From Crotophaga sulcirostris (lineage: Eukaryota; Chordata; Aves; Cuculiformes; Crotophagidae): DNA of 64,000 nucleotides. Position 1 is the stretch's first letter, and each line of letters opens with the position of its first letter. Below are positions 26,376-40,339 of the stretch, one piece after another. The notes under the pieces are model-generated. The model was not told where the DNA came from and searched no databases. It worked only from the letters and a program-made list of their open reading frames with translations. Position numbers and translations under genes: made by a program. The DNA lies in assembly GCA_013397455.1 (NCBI GenBank), contig VYZB01000023.1:3963549-4027548 (forward strand), given 5' to 3'.

Positions 26376-26425
26376 TGGGCCAGATTCTGATTACAACCAC
26401 GTAACAGAGAGCAGTGATTGGATCC
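26376..26425. repeat. Possible ancient repeat end (GGGCCAGATTCTGA word)
   Basis: GGGCCAGATTCTGATTACAA is a hallmark terminal word of a widespread old sauropsid interspersed repeat. It is followed by about 30 weakly matching bases (CACGTAACAGAGAGCAGTG). Only the end is recognisable. Confidence 0.42.
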
Positions 26426-29400
26426 AGTTCAGCAGACATTTTGTTTTATGGGGCTTTCTAGAACATGAAGAATAGTGCTTGAATTGTGGAAGAACAAATA
26501 TTTTCTTATCTGTCCTTCTGAAATGTTTTCGAAAGACCTGTTGACCAGATGAAGAGGACCAGAGGAGTTATCACTGGAGCAGAGCTGGAAAGACATGCCA
26601 CTGTATAAACCATAGAGCGGCATAAAAGGAGGTAGGATTCAACTTCAAACATTTCCAGCTCCTCCCTCTGTTCACAACCTACTACTCTTCACATGCTATT
26701 ACTAATTTGTCTTTTTCAAAAGTAACAGGGAGAAGCAGAAGCTGGTCTTCTACCCAGTGTGGGACTGATGGGGTTAAAGTCACACGATTCTGTCCTTCTT
26801 GACGGGTCTTTTTATTTTCTTCTAGTTCATCTTTCCCTGAAAAGAATACACACATTATTTTTACCTTAGGTGTATCTGCTTCACTTGTTTTACTTTTCAG
26901 ACAGTTACCTGGCTTTAAGCCAGCACTGCAAAATCAAATCCTGCCATTTATTTTAGGATTTGCTTTTATTATTCTTGCCTGAATTTCAGATTTTTTCATT
27001 TCTTATTACTTCATGTCATGCCTTCTTTATTTTTTCCTTTTCTTTGTTAGCTTTGTTTGCTTCCTGTCACTCACTGTTTGGTAGCTCAACTATCAGAGCA
27101 GAATGAAAAAGCTACACGTTAACTCAGGTTATATATATTACTGTCACTTCCCTACCACTGAAAAATACAAGCAGCAACCAGAAAGCAAGAAGATCTGAGG
27201 TAGGTCAGCAACTCAGACTGCAGTTCTTTGAGCTACGCCAAGTCACAAGGATTCTTGAATTGCAGATACAAGAGACGTTGGGCTTTTAAAAAAAATATTC
27301 TGTTTATTGAAGATGAAAGCAATACAATAACAATGAGAATAAGCATGAACATGATGAAAAGCAAACAAGAAGCAGCCCAAGTCTTAGCCTGAGTGTAATA
27401 TACACATAGATTCTTTTTATTCCTAAAAAGAGCAAAAACGTATTTCTAACAGCTGGTGTCAACCCAAAAGTTTGTTTGGATCACTGAATCATGCCCTCAT
27501 ACTGTTTAGGACTATACATAGTTGTCATTGAAACGATCCTGGAAAAATCCCCATCTACTGCTAAGAATTTTTGTCTTCTTGCTCCTAAACATATTTTGTT
27601 GTTAAAGATGTACAGGGAAATGAAAAACTGGTGTAGAAACAAAGGCCAAATTTCTAAAAATGGCCTCTTAAAACTTGTTTCTTACACTTCTAAGAAGCAG
27701 CCTGATTTTTCACAAGACCTGGGCATCTGCCAGCTTCCAGTACGTTCTGGGGGAAAAACAGGGAGATGTAGACCCTCTGAAAATATGCCAGCTGCCTACG
27801 TACTGCCTCAGAGAGCCGTATTCTTGATAACTCTTGCTGCCTATGCTGGTCTGAGAATTAATGGTAAATTCAACTTAAAGTTTCTGTTTTGATATTTTTT
27901 GCCCCAGCTTGTCCTGTGGTCCAACAGCCTACAGTAGATCCGTACCACTTTGTAACACTGGTCTGTGCCTACTGGATGAGATAGACTCTCAGCTAGAGCA
28001 CCAGTCCAAGTTGAGCGCAGGGTGTCGTACACAGTTTCCCTCAGGAAGTAGGGCACATTTTCCAGGAATGTTTTAATTGTCAGAATATTTCCAATATCCC
28101 TATATTTTCCCTTAATTCTCCTTGATTTCTCTTTATTCTTCTTCTCATTCTAAGGTGCTTTCTTCTCTCCAGTTGTTGGAAAGCTTTTTGCAATTGTATA
28201 GCAGATACAATGAGATACAGTGTCTGCCTTTTGATCCCCTTCCTGACCATATGATATCCCACTTGCATGGAGGCAATGAAACCTTGGACTGGTATGACTT
28301 TGTTGTTTGGGCCTTTCAAGATCTAATCCCTTTCCATGAAATAAACTGCCCTTCTACTGAATGCAAAGAAATCCACTAACCTCAACCACATTGCACTGCA
28401 AATTTCTCTCCATCTTGAGAGAAACAAAAAAAGGTTTTGGGTGCTTAGAACAAAAGAGTGAGAGGTAAAGAATAAGGGTGTTTTAGTCATTGAGTGGCTT
28501 TGCAGTCAACCTGGTGGAAATTTGCCATAGCCTAGGAAGAGAAGAGCGCCATTCACCAAGGTAGTGCCACTGGAGGGATACTACAGCCACTTCTCTACCA
28601 GACACCACTACGGCGACGGGAAATGGCCTGTCCAGCATTCAGTATGGCATTTGCTATCCTGAGCATACTCCCATGAGGAAAAACCCTCACAAACAGTTCT
28701 CTTATTCCCAGTCATCCCTTGCAATGAAAGCACGCTGTGCTGTTACGACATCCCAGCTGCTCTTTCGGTTATGAGTCGCTGTCTCCCATCCACCCTGGCA
28801 AAGAAGCATTTGTACAATTTACCAACCAGTATATTTGCGCACCATTCCACTCTCTGGCTTTCTTTGGGTTATTAACTTGTAACTTTTAATCAGTGAAATC
28901 TGCCTCTGGACAGTTTTGTAAGCAGACAAGGACAGAGCTTTCTGTCCTGCACTCCCTGACCTTATGTGCCAGTGTAATATGCAGAAGTATGTCAAATGCC
29001 ATTTAATCTTCATAATCCAAGCAGATTATATTCATAACTTCACCTCTATCTGCTCACAGTATTATCTCCTTTCAAAAATGCTATGATGCTTTTTTTAGAT
29101 GAGATTCATCTTTTACAAGATGGATTTATTTTTAGCGGCCAAGTCTCATGTCCTTCCTGCACCAGTGCAGGCCAATGCACCATAGGGGAATCCATGGTCC
29201 CGGTGTACTCTTCTCAAAGAGCAACATGGAAATATTATTTGCAGTTCTGAACTTGCATTTTTGAAATCTGTGGTAGCTGAAAGTAGCAGTGCAAAATAGT
29301 AATTAATCTACTGATTATTGTTGTTGAGGAGTAGACTATTTGCATTATTGTTTAGCAAGGTTACAGCCTAGCTCCGGGCTCCAGCTGCTCATTCCTACTG

Positions 29401-30439
29401 TGGCAAGATGCGGTCACAACAATAGGCTGCAGCTACACAAACAGATTACTTATGTTTGTCATAACTGAGAATGTGAAAACCTCATCAGGAAGGAAGAGGT
29501 CAGGAAAGGAGTGGCTAATAGGGAGGGAGGATGCAAGCTGCGTGCTGATGCAGGAGGAGTTCCTTGCTTGGTACAACATCCACTCTTGCAGGTCCCTGCC
29601 AGCCACATGCCCCTGCAATTCCTCTGGATCTTCTGCCTCTGTTGTGGGCCCAATGTCAAATCAGCTGTCTATGTGTCTATGTCTATTGAGGAGGCAAATA
29701 ACTCCAGCAGAGGGGATGGGAAAGCAGCTGGAGGAGGAAGGATAACAAGCTGGGGAGGTATTTCCCTTCGATGACTGATTTTTTTTCCAAAAGATTGCTA
29801 GCCATACTTCCACAACAAAATTAACAGTCGCGTTCAAGAACATTTCTGGGGTGAAATCTTGAAAAGTTTTGTCATTGAGTTCAACTGAATCAGGTCCAAG
29901 TTCTGAAAGCTCTCTAATCCTCTTGTTTTGGTTTTCTCATGTACTTAATCCCTGCTATGAACTGAATGAGGCAATGATCCTACAGAAAATAATGTATTAT
30001 CACATAATTGCAGATTGCATTACATGGTGTATTCATTATAGGGGCTATACTGAGGTTACACAGACAGCCTTCATTCTGACGTCTCCCAGATTTTTAGTAT
30101 TTAACTCTACATTCTTTATGATGGCCTCTGAATGAAGTTTGCAGTTGTAACTAATGATGGATTTTGATGTAATTATTACAATTTGACTTTCCTTTGATGT
30201 TTTATGGAGAATTTCACAACTCTGTCCTTCATAAACAATGAGGAGAGGAATTTGCTTGTCCACATGTTTAAGCTGCTGAGTTTTCTTCAACATTTTTTAA
30301 AGTGCTTTGATGATTTTGGACACCCCTGACACTACAATTCTTTCACTGTGATTTAGTAACAAGTTGTATCATTTAAAATAGGAACTGGATAACTAACTTT
30401 GGTGGACCTAGGTTGGAATACATCCTTCATGAATTTGAG

Positions 30440-30490
30440 ATGTGTGTGTATATGTATAGAGAGAGAGACAGAGAGAAAGAGAGTGAGATG
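30440..30490. repeat. GT then AG simple repeat
   Basis: A TGTGTGTG run passes through TATGTATA into a GAGA-rich purine tract that also contains GACAGAGAGAAAGAGAG. Confidence 0.9.
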
Positions 30491-30654
30491 AGTTTTTACA
30501 GATACTTGTATCTGCCTACTGCATCCTTTTATCTCCTTTTACTGACACTGTTATTTGGTGGTTCCTTGCACCAAATCTAGCGTTGAAGTGCTGAGAGATG
30601 AATCGTTTAAAACCTACTCTGTTCTTATGAATAATTATCATTTTAACAAAAAGC

Positions 30655-30785
30655 TCATGCCCCATTTTCAAAGCATAAAAAGTGCCAGGGTTTTCAAATT
30701 CAGCATGTTCAGAAGTTCTGGGATTTGAATCTATATCTAACTGTGGACATAAAGATCATCCTATTGACTTTGAGGTTTCTGAAGG
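30655..30785. repeat. Possible ancient repeat remnant
   Basis: CCCCATTTTCAAAGCATAAA, then AGTGCCAGGGTTTTCAAATT and later ATCCTATTGACTTTGAGG loosely follow an old amniote repeat with 'cattttcaaaagtgcctaa ... cccattgactttcagtg' wording. Low confidence. Confidence 0.3.
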
Positions 30786-31614
30786 AAAGTTACTCCAGAG
30801 GTAGTATCGGTAGGGCTGGAACCTTAATTTGAAAACACATCAAGGGACCCTAATTTGAGATCATACCATACCCCGTTCACTTCATGACCCTGTAGTAAAA
30901 TCGTATAACACTCACTGTTAATATTCAACCATGTAGGATAATGAGGTGCATATGTATGATGCATGAAGCAAAGTATCTCAGCTATGTAGCTATTAAATTA
31001 AACTTGGTGCTCCTGACTCTATTGTTCCTTACTCTCACAATTATTAAAAGAAAAAAAAATCAGAACATCAGGAGAGAGCATTAATGTTCATGTCATATTA
31101 AGTTACAACTGTGCTATTTGTAGTTTATAGTAGATAATATTACAGAAGACAATAATCTCACCACCTGCTGGAGAAAGTAATTAGAGGAGGGTAGCATTCA
31201 ATAGCTGTTTTTCTTTGCAACACGTTTTTCAATGATGATACATTAGATTATAGGACAGTTTACTTTTAAAGAAATACGAAATAAACCCCTAAATGTTCAG
31301 ATTCCTTTGGTTTTAGGAACAGCAAAATCTGAAGAAATTCCAAGTAGATATACTTTACAGTAGTACAAAGCATTGTCTAGTAGAAATATAAAAATATAAC
31401 TTTCAAAAACTTAGTTTTTGTATTTGACTAGTACTACTAGTATTAAAATACTTTTAGAATTATTTTGCCTGTGGACCATCCCCAGTGACAAAACTGTGGG
31501 TTTGTCAGGGTTTACTTTATTACATTTGAGCCAAATTTCCAGTGATTTTAAAATTCATTCATAGCAGTGTTACTACAGGTTAGATATGAATATAGGATGA
31601 CCGTTTCCTGCACG

Positions 31615-31690
31615 CCTTTCCCAAGTAAGATTGTTACCATTGAAACTGGTGGTTTTGCAATTGAATTGGCTTGGTCAGATCTCCGCATTA
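31615..31690. repeat. Possible ancient repeat remnant
   Basis: GTTACCATTGAAACTGGTGG then TTTTGCAATTGAATTGGC and TTGGTCAGATCTCC parallels the old sauropsid repeat wording 'cccattgaagtcaatggcagttttgccattgacttcaatggggtcagg'. About 60 bases are comparable. Confidence 0.42.
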
Positions 31691-34600
31691 CTTGGGATTT
31701 GAGTCATAATATAGCAGAAATCCTATTTCTATCAATTTTTTTAATTAATCATAGTCGCTGCTCAAGATAAATCAGGAATGTACTAAAAGGAGCCAACAAT
31801 CTTTTTATCACTACGTTGGCTGTTGAAACTACTCCATGTTTCAAGAACTTTTATTTTAAACACTTCTGTAACTACTGCTTAGGCACTGTACTTCTCTCCC
31901 CTTAATACCAGTCTGTAAATATTACTTTTTCTTGAAATAGGAATATGAATGTCTTTTAGTTACTCTGCATATACGATTGTCTTTAAGAAATCTCTGCTAA
32001 ATAAAGTCTATGAGCAAAGCTGGGAGTCCCGTTGTTGCCATGTTGCTGTTGCCATGTAAGGTAGCAAATTCTAATAATACTTTTTGAAGGCGTCTATATC
32101 AGCTTACTTTTATTTAAATATTATAATCGTCTGTGACTGGTAGCTTAGTAGTTGCAATTTTGTTCTTAATGACTGTCCAGTTATTATATATGCATTTCTA
32201 ATTCATTTAGCATGGTGAGGATTCACCTATTTAGTATTTGAGAACATTTTTAATAAAAATGTGGAAAAAAGTCAAGAAGAAAGAGAAGTCTTTACCTTTG
32301 ATTAAGGATACTAGTTGTACTGTAAGGACCACACAAGACAGTAGATGTATACTCCTAAAGGCACTGATTCCTTCCTCAATTAAATCTTCATTTATAAATC
32401 TTCAATTTTTTAGAGTTCTTCTTCAATCTTCTTTAATATAGTTTTGCTAAGTGCACACTCCAGCACTTGGAGTCATTCTCACCATTTATGCATGCTTTGG
32501 TGTGACATGGACAGGATGGACTTCCATTCCCTAGGCTTCAGGATATCTTTGGATGGTTCAGATTCTCTTTGGCATCAGTTGTCTGGCCAGTGCTGCAGAG
32601 CTCAACACAAGGGTGTTAACAGAGAAGAGATTATTTTCAAATTCCTACTTCAGAGTATGCACACAGTGCCTTTTGGAAAAGAGAGTCTATACGTTGGGAA
32701 GCTGGCTGGAAACCGCTTAACCCCAGTTAGCACTGAAACATTGGTAACAACATTCACTAATATTGCTTGTTGCACTTTTAAGGACAGATAGCCTATCAAT
32801 TTTTAAATTACAGAAAGAAATCTGTTTCTCCTGTGTTTATCCAAGCTTCAAGAAGATTTGTTAATAATTATAGTCTTTTCGCAACTCATTTAAGACCCTC
32901 AGCTTTTCCCTTTAGCTAAAACTACTAAAACCATGGAAAAGGTGTGCACATTTTTTTGCATACTTATTTCAGTGTTGTACTGCGTTCTGTATAGTGAAGT
33001 GGAACTTGGTTACACCCATGGTCCAACCCACTCATATATCACACAAGGCAAAGCTGTCTGTGGAACTACAAAAAAATTTAGAAATGATTATGTCTTATTT
33101 GTCCTCACTAGTTGAAACATGGAGCCCATATAGATCTTGTGGGAAATGGAGAACATTTGTTGCATAGCTTATTTCTATAGTCCATTTTCTGCCATTCCTT
33201 CACAAAGAATTCAATAGGGCTTGACTATTGATTCCCTACCCAAATATTTCCTCCTGTTGGATGCTGTGCCCAGCTTTACATTCTTAAAATTAGTTCTTGC
33301 GCTGGATCCTCTGCTGTTTCTCTCCGACCCTTTGTGGTATTTCCGAGGATATAATGAAAAGTATACTTGTTCTGTAGCTTTCCACACTGCCAGGGTGGAT
33401 TAATCACGGGACATGCTCTGCAAATGTTGTATTAACCATTCATTTCACAGAAATGCAGACAGATCATTTCAGCAGGGTTTGCATTTTGTTTTTTTCTCTG
33501 TACCTAAAGATGATGTGCTTGCTTTTTCATAGCTTTTCCATATTACTCATTGAACAGGATCTACATGGGCATGACAGTGCTTCTCTGATCTCCAATTCTC
33601 TGCTTTGAACAACAGTCAAGTTTCAAGATGAATTCCTGTCTACTGCGAAAATGTGTGCCTCTCCTGAGCTCTTAGTAACACCTTTCTTATCACTGATGCC
33701 TGAAACAATCAAAATTTTTATTTGGATAACTGATTGTAACATTTATATGAAGACAAGTCATTATTTATACAGTCTCTTCTTGAAATCAGTGCATGCTTGC
33801 TTCTATGTGTACTGTCAGCAGCTATCTACAGATCACCCATTCAGTTTTGCAAGCCAGCTGACCAGCTGACAAATAGACAAAAACCTGTCCATTTAACACC
33901 ATCTGTACATATCCAACTACCTTTATGAAGAGCAAGTACATATTCAACATCTGCTCAGTCTCCGTGAATCCTAGGTATCTAAAACTATGCTTGAGTTGAA
34001 TTGAATTATAAAGTTGTATTATGTTTATCCGTTATAGCACTTACTGACTGCCCTTGCTTTGATTGGAAATCCCTTTACATCTTTGAATCAGAGTATCTTT
34101 AATAATTGTCTCCTCAATGATTTAATAAACTATGGAGTCTTTTTTCCCCAAGTAGTTTTGGGGAACCAGTCTACAGCAAGAATTCTCCACATTTATGGTA
34201 GAGGTGAATAAATGAATAGCAAACAATCAGAAGAAATAATGAGAAGACTTCCTTTTTTGTGGTAGATTGGCAAGGATATGTAAAAGTCTATGTGTACAAA
34301 CAACTTTTCAAGTTAGTGTCTAAGTGTTCAAAGGTTATTTTAGTGTATGAGCAAGGAAGCATCCAAGCCAGGCTCTTCAAACACTGCAATCCTTTGTCCT
34401 TCACCAGACACTACTCTCTCTCAGAGCAATGGCAATTGTTCTCATTTGCTCTTCAAAGCATTACCTAGGGGGCTTTTCTTGCTGCTACCTAGTGAATAGA
34501 GGCTGAGAAGCAGTGATGTATCTTCTCTGTATACTGTCTCCTCAAGTCTATCAGCATGATCACAGGCCGGTACACCGTACACATGGCAGACAATGTATGG

Positions 34601-37600
34601 TGACTGTACCAGCTCCTCTTCTGAGGCTGATCCTAGCTTATAGATAAAAAGGGCTGTATCAGCCTCTTTCATTTGAAATTTGCTGCATCAGAGTCAAATA
34701 AGCTCCACATTGCCTCTTAAAGACTGAACAACAAATAGCAGCAAAATGTGCTTCAGTGGATGGATTTCTTTCAGCAGGTGACTGCATAAACTAAATCTTG
34801 GCAGTAGAACTTCAAGTGAATGAAGTATTATGGTTGATGAGCTTAAATCTTTCTTCTGCTAATGCTGTGCAGGAAAGACTGTGACTGAAATAGGTATAAT
34901 TAGTGAACCGTGATTGAATTCTTAGCATCAAGAAGACAACAACTCTTTCACAGTTTCTACTTTGATGTCATCTCTCATCTGTAAAGCTGTTCTACTCAGA
35001 ACCACTTGAAGGTATTTTTCTTTTGAATTGGCTGCTTTAGACAGTCTTTAGTGCTAGGTTATCTATGTCAGGTTTATCACAAGCTGTCTGGATACGGGAT
35101 GATTTTTCTTTTCATGGTAAAACATAGCACACTTCTAAATTCTGCTTCTAGTTTATGATGAAGGTGCTTCTTGGTTGACTCTTCTGTTGCTGGTTTCCAA
35201 ATACCCAGAATCTGGATCAACAATCTTACAATCTTCTACATTGCTATTTTTGTTTTATTTACACTTCACAGTAACAACTTGGGTGATAATGACTTGCTAT
35301 AGTCACTGTCTCTCTGCTGACAAGAGCAAAGATCTGTCATCATCTTCTATCTAGTAGCATTTTGCACTTTTGAATCTGCATGTAGTGTATTACCAGCACT
35401 TCACAAGTCCTTAATCTCAAGCACTTGTTATATTTTGGGATTGGGTTTTTTTCCCCTGAAAAAGATACTATTCACCTTATATATTGTTCCTCCACTCCAA
35501 GCTTTTCTTGGTGACTTCCTAGGGGTGTCTTCTGAATCAGAGAGCTGTTGTTTTGTTCTTTTGATGTAATAATATTCAAAAGATTTTCCTTATAACTATG
35601 CTGCAGAATTACTGATAACATATGTGGTATTTCACCAGCCTGTAAGTTTCTGTCATGACTACACCTTGAATATTCAGGAAAACTCTTCCATGATTTTATG
35701 CCTTAAAATGATACTAGATTGGCACTTGGGTCTTACTGAGGTTTTGAATTATATATTGTCCATGCACATGCTCAGAAATGTGCTGACTGGGGCCTTCTTA
35801 TTTTCCAGTTCTCCCTACCTTTTCATTGGAACTACAATGAAAACTGCACGAATTTGTGCATTATGAACAAAAAATTCAGCAGCATTGCGGAAGTAGAAGC
35901 ACTAGTAGCAGACATACAGAATGACTGATATTGTGGTATCCAAATTTCATTTCAGTAATCATGCTGGGAAAGCTATTCATGAAGTAAAGTTACCACATAT
36001 AAAAAAAAAAGGTATAGTATCACATGTTAAAAAATGTATAGTAAACCATACAACTGTGCACCCCTAACTCAGACTTTGACACCCATCCCAGTGCAACCCA
36101 GCCTGGTTAATGGAAGAAATGACTAGATTCTGAGTGGATATATGAAGTCGAAATACATAGTTAATAGGATATATTTCCTGTTGCAACTCGAGAAAAGTCC
36201 ACTAATTTTCCTCTGATCATTTTTTAAATAGAGCTTTGACATCTAATTAGTTATTTATTTTATTTTTATATATAATCTTTTGTCTTTGTAGTATTCCATT
36301 GTCCTAAAATGCAAGAAGTCTCGTGGATCTGTGTGAAAGAGGGAAATAATTAAATGAGGTCGCCATGCTGATGCTTTGTAGCACGATATGGGACTAACAC
36401 CCACTTCTTGTTTTTTAAGTACTAAAAAACCCTTAATCTAATTAGTTTCTTTAATCTGGCAAGCAAACATACCTCCTCTTGACTCTTTTGCTTTCTTGCA
36501 AACGTAACACCTTGAAGATCAGAAATGTTCAGTGAGGGATTGTATTAGGCTAGCTAATTGAAATAGCTCAAGATAACCTGAAATCAGTCTGCCTCTCTTC
36601 TGTGAACAGCCATTTGCACTCAAGCCTTCTGGCAGAAGAGCAGTGCAAGTGAAAATTTCCAAGCATCTCTGTATCATTTGTTTACATACAAAACAAAATT
36701 TAGTTGTGCACTGGAATGAGTTTGGCTAAACAAATTCTTTGCCTAAGTTGCTTAGTAAAATAAAAGTAACTAAGTATTGAAATGAGGAGGAAAGAGCTGC
36801 CTGTGTGAGGGCACAAAAAAGCCTGAAGGCAAATTTGTGTGGAGTTTACACATAATTCTATAAAACCAGCATTAGGCATTGCACCCCCGCATGAAATGAA
36901 GTCTCTGTTCTAATTTTAAGTCTCTGCACTTTAGGAGAGATTGCCACCAGGCAGGAGATAATATGCCTCTATTCCTGCTAGGTGCAGCTCTCTTCACTCT
37001 CCTCACTGAGCTTCGATAACCTCTCCCCTTAACCCAACGTTTTTACTCCGTTTTCTGTCCTTTTCCATCTGCTGCTTCTTTTTATGGGCCAATTTTGTGG
37101 CAGACGATTGGGGGAAGACAAAGAGATGGTTTCCCTCTCTGCCCAGGGATCCAAGCACCCTCTCCCTCTTGGTGGACCGGCAGCAGGAGAGCAAAGGGAT
37201 TCATCAAACTGAGGAGAAAAGAGGAGTAAGCAGGGTGGGAGTGTTAATCCTGGTGTCCCAGAGAGCTCTGCTGTGAGGCAAATCAAAGAAATAAATGGTA
37301 AAGGCTTCTTCCCCTGCACTATGCATGCTTGTGTGACTGGCAGAACCAGTACCATGGAACAATTCTGTACCATTGTGATAAGTCTTTACCAACTCTAGAT
37401 TTTAGCCATGACTAGAATCTGAATGACTGAGAACATGTCTTTTGTTTCTTTTTTCCTGGCTTGAGAAATATAACACTTACTTTAAAATTCCACTGCAAGC
37501 ATCCAATTTTAATGGAGTTTCTATTATTAACAAGTATAACTTCTAGATTTTCTTCTCTTACAGGATGAAGTTCACCTCTCCATCAAAAAAACAGCAAATC

Positions 37601-38834
37601 CCAAACTCGTTCACACACTTGGTGCCAAGAAAAAACAAATTGTGGTTAAGAGGTTAGAATGAAGCTTGCAATGCCATCAAAGCACCAAGCTGAGTGCAGC
37701 AGCATTACAGCTTCAGACAAGGCTCATGATATGAACACATTATTCACACAAGCACTTCAAATATATGCATCTGCAGAACTCAAAACCTGTGGCTGACCTT
37801 TGCTTGCACCAGGCTCATCCTTCAAACTGCTCTGTACAGGTGTATCATCATAAAAGTCATGGGACAGGCACAGAGACAAAGATAGTTCCTTAGAGTTCCA
37901 AAGTCAAAAAAAAAGGGAGGGGAAGTAGCAACACTGAGTAAATAAAAAAAAAAAATTAGCTAAAGCAAATGTTCCCCACCTCCAAGCACCCACCCCTTCA
38001 CCTGTCCCATGCCTGACACAGCCTTGGTAGCTGGAGCAGAAAATTCTCAGCGGAGCTGTGGAGGAAGCAGCACTGAGGTGCGGTTGCAGACAGACACAAT
38101 CTCCCTGGGAACCACTGCTATGCAGGCGCCTACCCCACTGCGCGCGAGGAGCTGCAAAACTACTGTGACATGGAAGGATGGGTATGAAATAACAGATTCC
38201 TCCTGCTGCTCTGGTGGCTGTCACATTTCACACCATACCTCTCTCCTTTTCACAGGCACTCTGGCTGGATTAAATGGATTAAGAACTGGTTGATAAATAT
38301 GAATGGAGTTGCAAGTTGATGTGGAAAAAGGTTTTCACTGTTTCTTTCTCTATGAATGAATCATGAACAGAGATTTCTTCAAGTGCATTAGAAATTAATT
38401 CCTAGAGACTCCTTTTTTGTCCTCAGGCTGAAAAACTGAACAGCCAAATTTTGCAAGGGGGGAAAAGAAAAAAAATATTTTAATTTATCTGAGAATCTCT
38501 TGCTTCAAACCCTGACTTTTAAGTGCAATATTCACTATGTAGATTATTCTCATAAAATAACATAGTGTTACAATTCCTTTCAACAAAAGGATCTACTTAC
38601 ATTAGAAAATGACAGATTTGATAACATGTCTTTGCTGTATCAAATGACTGCATCTGATCAAGTGTCCCAAACACTGTGCTGCACGCTTTAGGTGGTCTAA
38701 ATCTGAGATGAATTGATGCTGAAGAATTTGGCTGCAGATTTATTTATTTTAATTTTTTTTTTCAACACCAGGCTGCTATCTTAAAGTTTGGAAATACTGG
38801 TTTATGCTATTCATAAATTGATAGATCTTCTTAC

Positions 38835-38882
38835 ACATATAGATATGTATATATACACACACGTATGTATACATACATAAAA
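38835..38882. repeat. Impure TA/CA/TATG simple repeat
   Basis: Alternating purine-pyrimidine sequence with TATATACACACAC and CGTATGTATACATACATA. Confidence 0.9.
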
Positions 38883-40339
38883 TTCAGGTCTAATTTTAGA
38901 TTTAAAGCACCTTGCAAATTCATATTTGCTTGTGTCTAACTGTATGTTTAGGACAGCTAAATACATTTGGCTGTGGAATTTTTCCATTTTCCTTATACGG
39001 GTAGTATACTATAATCCCTGGCTACATATAACAATGCCATGGAAGTAAGCACAAACTTCTGGAAGTCCTTAGCATGTGTGAAGAAACTCACATGGAATGA
39101 ACAAAGTCTTGGGAACTTTTGGTCTGATTTTCGAAGAAAATGGGGCTTATCACCTTGTCCCATATGTGAATCTGTTCAGCTGTTTGTCTGTCACTACCTC
39201 CGCATCTTTCCCCAATAAGTTTTGAACATGTTACCTACTGTCAGCCTAATCTGTCAAAAGTCTTAAAGACTGTGAGATAGTGAAAATCAGCAGTGCGGTA
39301 AAGAAGCAATCCCTGACTGCCAGATACAGCAAACATTTCTCTTTTCATGCCATGCTGTGAATGACATGGCATGGTTAGCAAGTCGAAGTATAACACGTAT
39401 ACAGGCAAAGTCAGCTTCAAACTTCATCCAACAGCAACTGTCCTTTGAGTGGCAGAGAAAAACAGAGAGTGAGAAGATCTGAATGTTACTGTGGACATCA
39501 CGTGTGCCCAGGTACAACAAAGAAGAACACACATGGAGTATGGGAGAGCAATGAGATCCATGCGGCACAGAGCACAGAAACTTGCAGGAGGTCTAGAGGT
39601 TTTTGAATAATAAGCAGTTTCTGGAGATGAGGGGAGACTCCAGGTTTTGGGGGGAGGAAGGCATGGGAGTGGATGCACAATTCAGAAAACCGGGTTTTCT
39701 ATTCCTTCAGTCACAATATTTTTTTCATGGACATCAAGGGGCTTCCAGCTTTTTAAATACCTTTGAACTCTCTCGTCATAGCAGCTCCAGGCTTAAGAGG
39801 TAAGCAAGTCTGCACCAGGATAGTTTAGTCCTGGGTGGAAGCCAGTACTTGTGGAAGTCTCACAAGAAATCCTCCTGTGAGATTTCCAGTTGATACAGAA
39901 GACATGAAAAGCTGAAACAATTCAGTAATAACTGCAATTAGTCTGACCAGTACAGATGAGCTGAATTCACTTGTGGGATGGCCTTCTACCCACTCCTCAG
40001 AGGAGTGGTGGAGTAAGGTGGTTTCAGCAGCACAGACCACTCACACAGCCAAATAGCAACTGCTGGAGGAAGAGGAGTGCCAGCATACAACCTGGCACTG
40101 GAAGCATGAGATTCTACAGTTGCGCTTGCAGTGGAGGAAGACCTGAGCTTGATGGGTGCACGCTTCTACCAAACCTGCTGGCAATTACCACCTTCCTGCA
40201 TAAACATCACTTGAAATAGGGGCAGCTGCGAAGCCTAAAGTAGTGTCAGTCAACATATAGTATCCAGGCTGAAATACCTAACCAGTTCTCTTCTGAGGTT
40301 TGCTCAAAATGGTTTTGGCACTGACGTGGTAACAAGGAT

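Larger units (their letters stand above)
24206..40339. other. Gene-free unique sequence
   Basis: Sixteen kilobases without a recognisable gene or young transposon. Contents are the 16-bp duplication (25.09 kb), three doubtful ancient-repeat remnants (26.4, 30.7, 31.6 kb), the GT/AG tract (30.44 kb), a perfect hairpin CAAAAAC-TTA-GTTTTTG (31,404-31,420), T/A-rich blocks near 36.2 kb and the TA/CA repeat (38.84 kb). A somewhat more GC-rich patch at 37.98-38.16 kb has a few CpGs but is far too short and weak for a CpG island. Confidence 0.68.

Noticed and set aside
27491..27892. 133-codon plus-strand open frame
   Set aside because: No recognisable protein family and no exon signals. Treated as chance.
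29285..29400. Weak resemblance to an old sauropsid repeat near ATTTGCATTATTG
   Set aside because: Word order fails after about 30 bases.
37980..38165. Possible CpG island or promoter
   Set aside because: Only a handful of CpGs over under 200 bases, with no exon or TATA/initiator arrangement to support it.
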